Shown: piece by piece, positions 5,334 through 6,848 of the stretch
How positions within the stretch are numbered: the first letter of the stretch is position 1
How the letters are laid out: each line of letters opens with the position of its first letter
NCBI GenBank assembly: GCA_030151825.1
Contig: JASLCP010000074.1
Coordinates: forward strand, 1 to 6,848
Length of the DNA: 6,848 nucleotides
Direction: 5' to 3'
DNA from: Candidatus Saccharimonadales bacterium
Lineage (GTDB): Bacteria > Patescibacteriota > Saccharimonadia > Saccharimonadales > Saccharimonadaceae
Translations under genes and position numbers: made by a program
Notes under the pieces: model-generated
Told to the model about the DNA's origin: nothing
What the model saw: only the letters and a program-made list of their open reading frames with translations
The model's database searches: none

Positions 5334-5344
5334 TTAATATAGTT

Positions 5345-6848
5345 ATGCTAAACAACCGGCCATTACGATTTATTCGTCGTATGCGCACACGGGTAGGGGG
5401 GGCGCTGTTTGCCATTGGCGCAATCATTGCTATTACCGGCATGGTGACCATACCGATACAGACTGTTAGCGCACAGTCACTTCCAGACATGGCCCAGACA
5501 ACCTCAGGCTACGGGCAAAATGTATCATCATGCGCTATCCAAACAGTTGGCTGGGTCGTCTGCCCAACAATGCGAGCTATCTCGATGCTGGCCGACTACG
5601 GCTTTGCATTCATGAACCAAAACTTCCTCAAGATTGAGTATGGCATCACCAACACTGGTAGTGGTATTTACAAAGCATGGGAAGTGATGCGAACCATCGC
5701 CAACGCGCTGTTTGTCCTCGCATTCATGGCAATCGTCTATGCGCAAATCACCGGTCGCAGCGCTGGGGGGTACAATATTAAACGAATGTTGCCACGCCTG
5801 ATTATTGGGGCAATCTTGGTTAACATATCGTTTTATGTCTGTGTGATCGGCGTCGAGGTGTCTAATATTATTGGCGGTTCGATTTTGGCGATTATGCAGG
5901 GGATATCTGACAATATTGGTAGTGCCGCTATGACACTCAGTAGTGCCCAGAATGGCTTTGACGATAGTCGACTGACCGATATTACCAACGCTATTTTACA
6001 AAAAACGGGGACAGTGTGGATTTTGTTGGCCCCAGTTAGTGCGGTAACAATCAGCATCGCAGTGATCTGTGCGGCAGGACTGGTACTACTGATTATGCGC
6101 AAAGTCGTTGTGGCTATGTTGGTACTAGCGTCACCATTGATGTTTGTGGCATACCTATTACCAAACACCGAACATTACTTCCAGCAATGGCTACGACTGC
6201 TATTCCAACTATTGTTACTATATCCTGTCATTGCGTTTTTGCTGGGGACTGGACAAATTATTAGTGCAACAATCATGAACGTTGGTAACGGCGATAGTAA
6301 TTACCGTGTCAAAGATGATAGCTACCAGGCACGCAATGGAGGATCAGGCAGTGCTACTACCGACCTTGCGGCAGCCGGGGCGGCAGTATTGCCACTACTT
6401 GGTACATGGTTCCTATTAAAATCACTCTCGTCAGTCATGACTAACGCAAGTACTAAAGTTGCCAGTAATATCGCCAGACGTGGCAAAAACGACGAAGCAA
6501 AAATCAAAGCACAACTGGAAAATAAAGCCAAGCAATCAACCGCCGGGCGTACCTTGCCAGCCTATGACCGAAAACCAGCCTTTAGTCGCTTGCGGCGACG
6601 TCGAGGTGCCAAATCATTCGCCGAAGGACTGCCGTCGAATAGTAGCGGATCATCCACCGGAACACCTGGTCGAGCTGGTAGCGGCGAAGCGTCTATGTTT
6701 GACAAGATGACGGGTAACGTCAATAACGAAACCGCAGCACTCGCCGAGGCCGCCGCCAAAAAACAAGAAGAAGATGCAGCGAAGGCCGCCAGCCTAGATG
6801 CAGCAAATGTTAGTGGCGAGCTAGCCGCAGCAGCCGGAGAGGACAAAC
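5345..6848 (+). CDS. VirB6/TrbL-like T4SS inner-membrane channel protein (partial, 3' end outside window)
   Basis: The frame is open from the ATG at 5345 to the window edge, 501 codons. The N-terminus has twin basic clusters and a hydrophobic core (about 17-37) ending VSA-QS at 43/44, a likely cleaved signal. Next come a short ectodomain with C63 and C73, and about six hydrophobic helices (roughly 117-134, 150-170, 225-250, 253-271, 284-304, 342-363). A conserved-looking core (IMRKVVVAMLVLASPLMFVAYLLP) spans 250-273. From 364 the protein is hydrophilic: basic to about 422, then Ser/Gly-rich, then Ala/Glu-rich. This layout fits VirB6/TrbL polytopic proteins that form the T4SS inner-membrane conduit; the long tail would be cytoplasmic. 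No SD is visible; an in-frame ATG at 5381 (M13) also leaves a usable signal peptide. The gene is divergent from the pilin operon. Confidence 0.75.
   Translation, partial: MLNNRPLRFIRRMRTRVGGALFAIGAIIAITGMVTIPIQTVSAQSLPDMAQTTSGYGQNVSSCAIQTVGWVVCPTMRAISMLADYGFAFMNQNFLKIEYGITNTGSGIYKAWEVMRTIANALFVLAFMAIVYAQITGRSAGGYNIKRMLPRLIIGAILVNISFYVCVIGVEVSNIIGGSILAIMQGISDNIGSAAMTLSSAQNGFDDSRLTDITNAILQKTGTVWILLAPVSAVTISIAVICAAGLVLLIMRKVVVAMLVLASPLMFVAYLLPNTEHYFQQWLRLLFQLLLLYPVIAFLLGTGQIISATIMNVGNGDSNYRVKDDSYQARNGGSGSATTDLAAAGAAVLPLLGTWFLLKSLSSVMTNASTKVASNIARRGKNDEAKIKAQLENKAKQSTAGRTLPAYDRKPAFSRLRRRRGAKSFAEGLPSNSSGSSTGTPGRAGSGEASMFDKMTGNVNNETAALAEAAAKKQEEDAAKAASLDAANVSGELAAAAGEDK

Noticed and set aside
5302..6846. 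Several minus-strand reading frames opposite the VirB6-like gene
   Set aside because: They lack ribosome sites and recognisable domains and mirror the hydrophobic codons of a continuous plus-strand gene.

Overview
The window looks like chromosomal DNA of a Candidate Phyla Radiation (Patescibacteria) bacterium, most likely Candidatus Saccharibacteria (TM7). This assignment is inferred from gene content: a run of small two-helix VirB2-type pilin genes beside a VirB6/TrbL-type channel gene resembles the reduced type IV secretion (T4SS) loci known from that group. No taxonomic marker is present to prove it. The standard bacterial code fits: TAA, TAG and TGA all act as terminal stops here.

Left end (1-1421): a complete tRNA-Ser(UGA) with encoded CCA lies on the minus strand downstream of a minus-strand ComF-family phosphoribosyltransferase gene. 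Divergent from comF, on the plus strand, is an Hsp20 small heat-shock protein with a good promoter, a clear Shine-Dalgarno (SD) sequence and a strong intrinsic terminator. The -10 of comF overlaps the -35 of hsp20.

Centre (1445-5281): seven minus-strand genes carry the same C-terminal fold of two membrane helices joined by a short polar loop. Transcription appears to start at an extended -10 promoter near 5254-5281. The first gene encodes a 415-residue protein with a 20-cysteine secreted domain fused to the pilin fold, a plausible pilus-tip or minor-pilin adhesin. Five short pilin-like genes follow, packed with gaps of 18 bp or less, one overlapping its neighbour by an ATGA motif. The seventh pilin gene has its own strong promoter and an intrinsic terminator. 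Its frame is cut by an in-frame TAA inside the second helix, although 16 pilin-like codons remain beyond the stop.

Right end (5305-6848): a divergent plus-strand gene, open to the window edge, encodes a polytopic VirB6/TrbL-like inner-membrane channel protein with a long charged cytoplasmic tail. The 105-bp intergenic region holds back-to-back promoters that predict very short leaders and no SD on either side, plus a perfect 6-bp-arm palindrome over the plus-strand -10.

Together the T4SS genes would supply a membrane channel and a mixed set of pilins, one with a cysteine-rich head. The ATPase genes usually found in such systems (VirB4, VirD4) are not in the window and would be expected downstream of VirB6.
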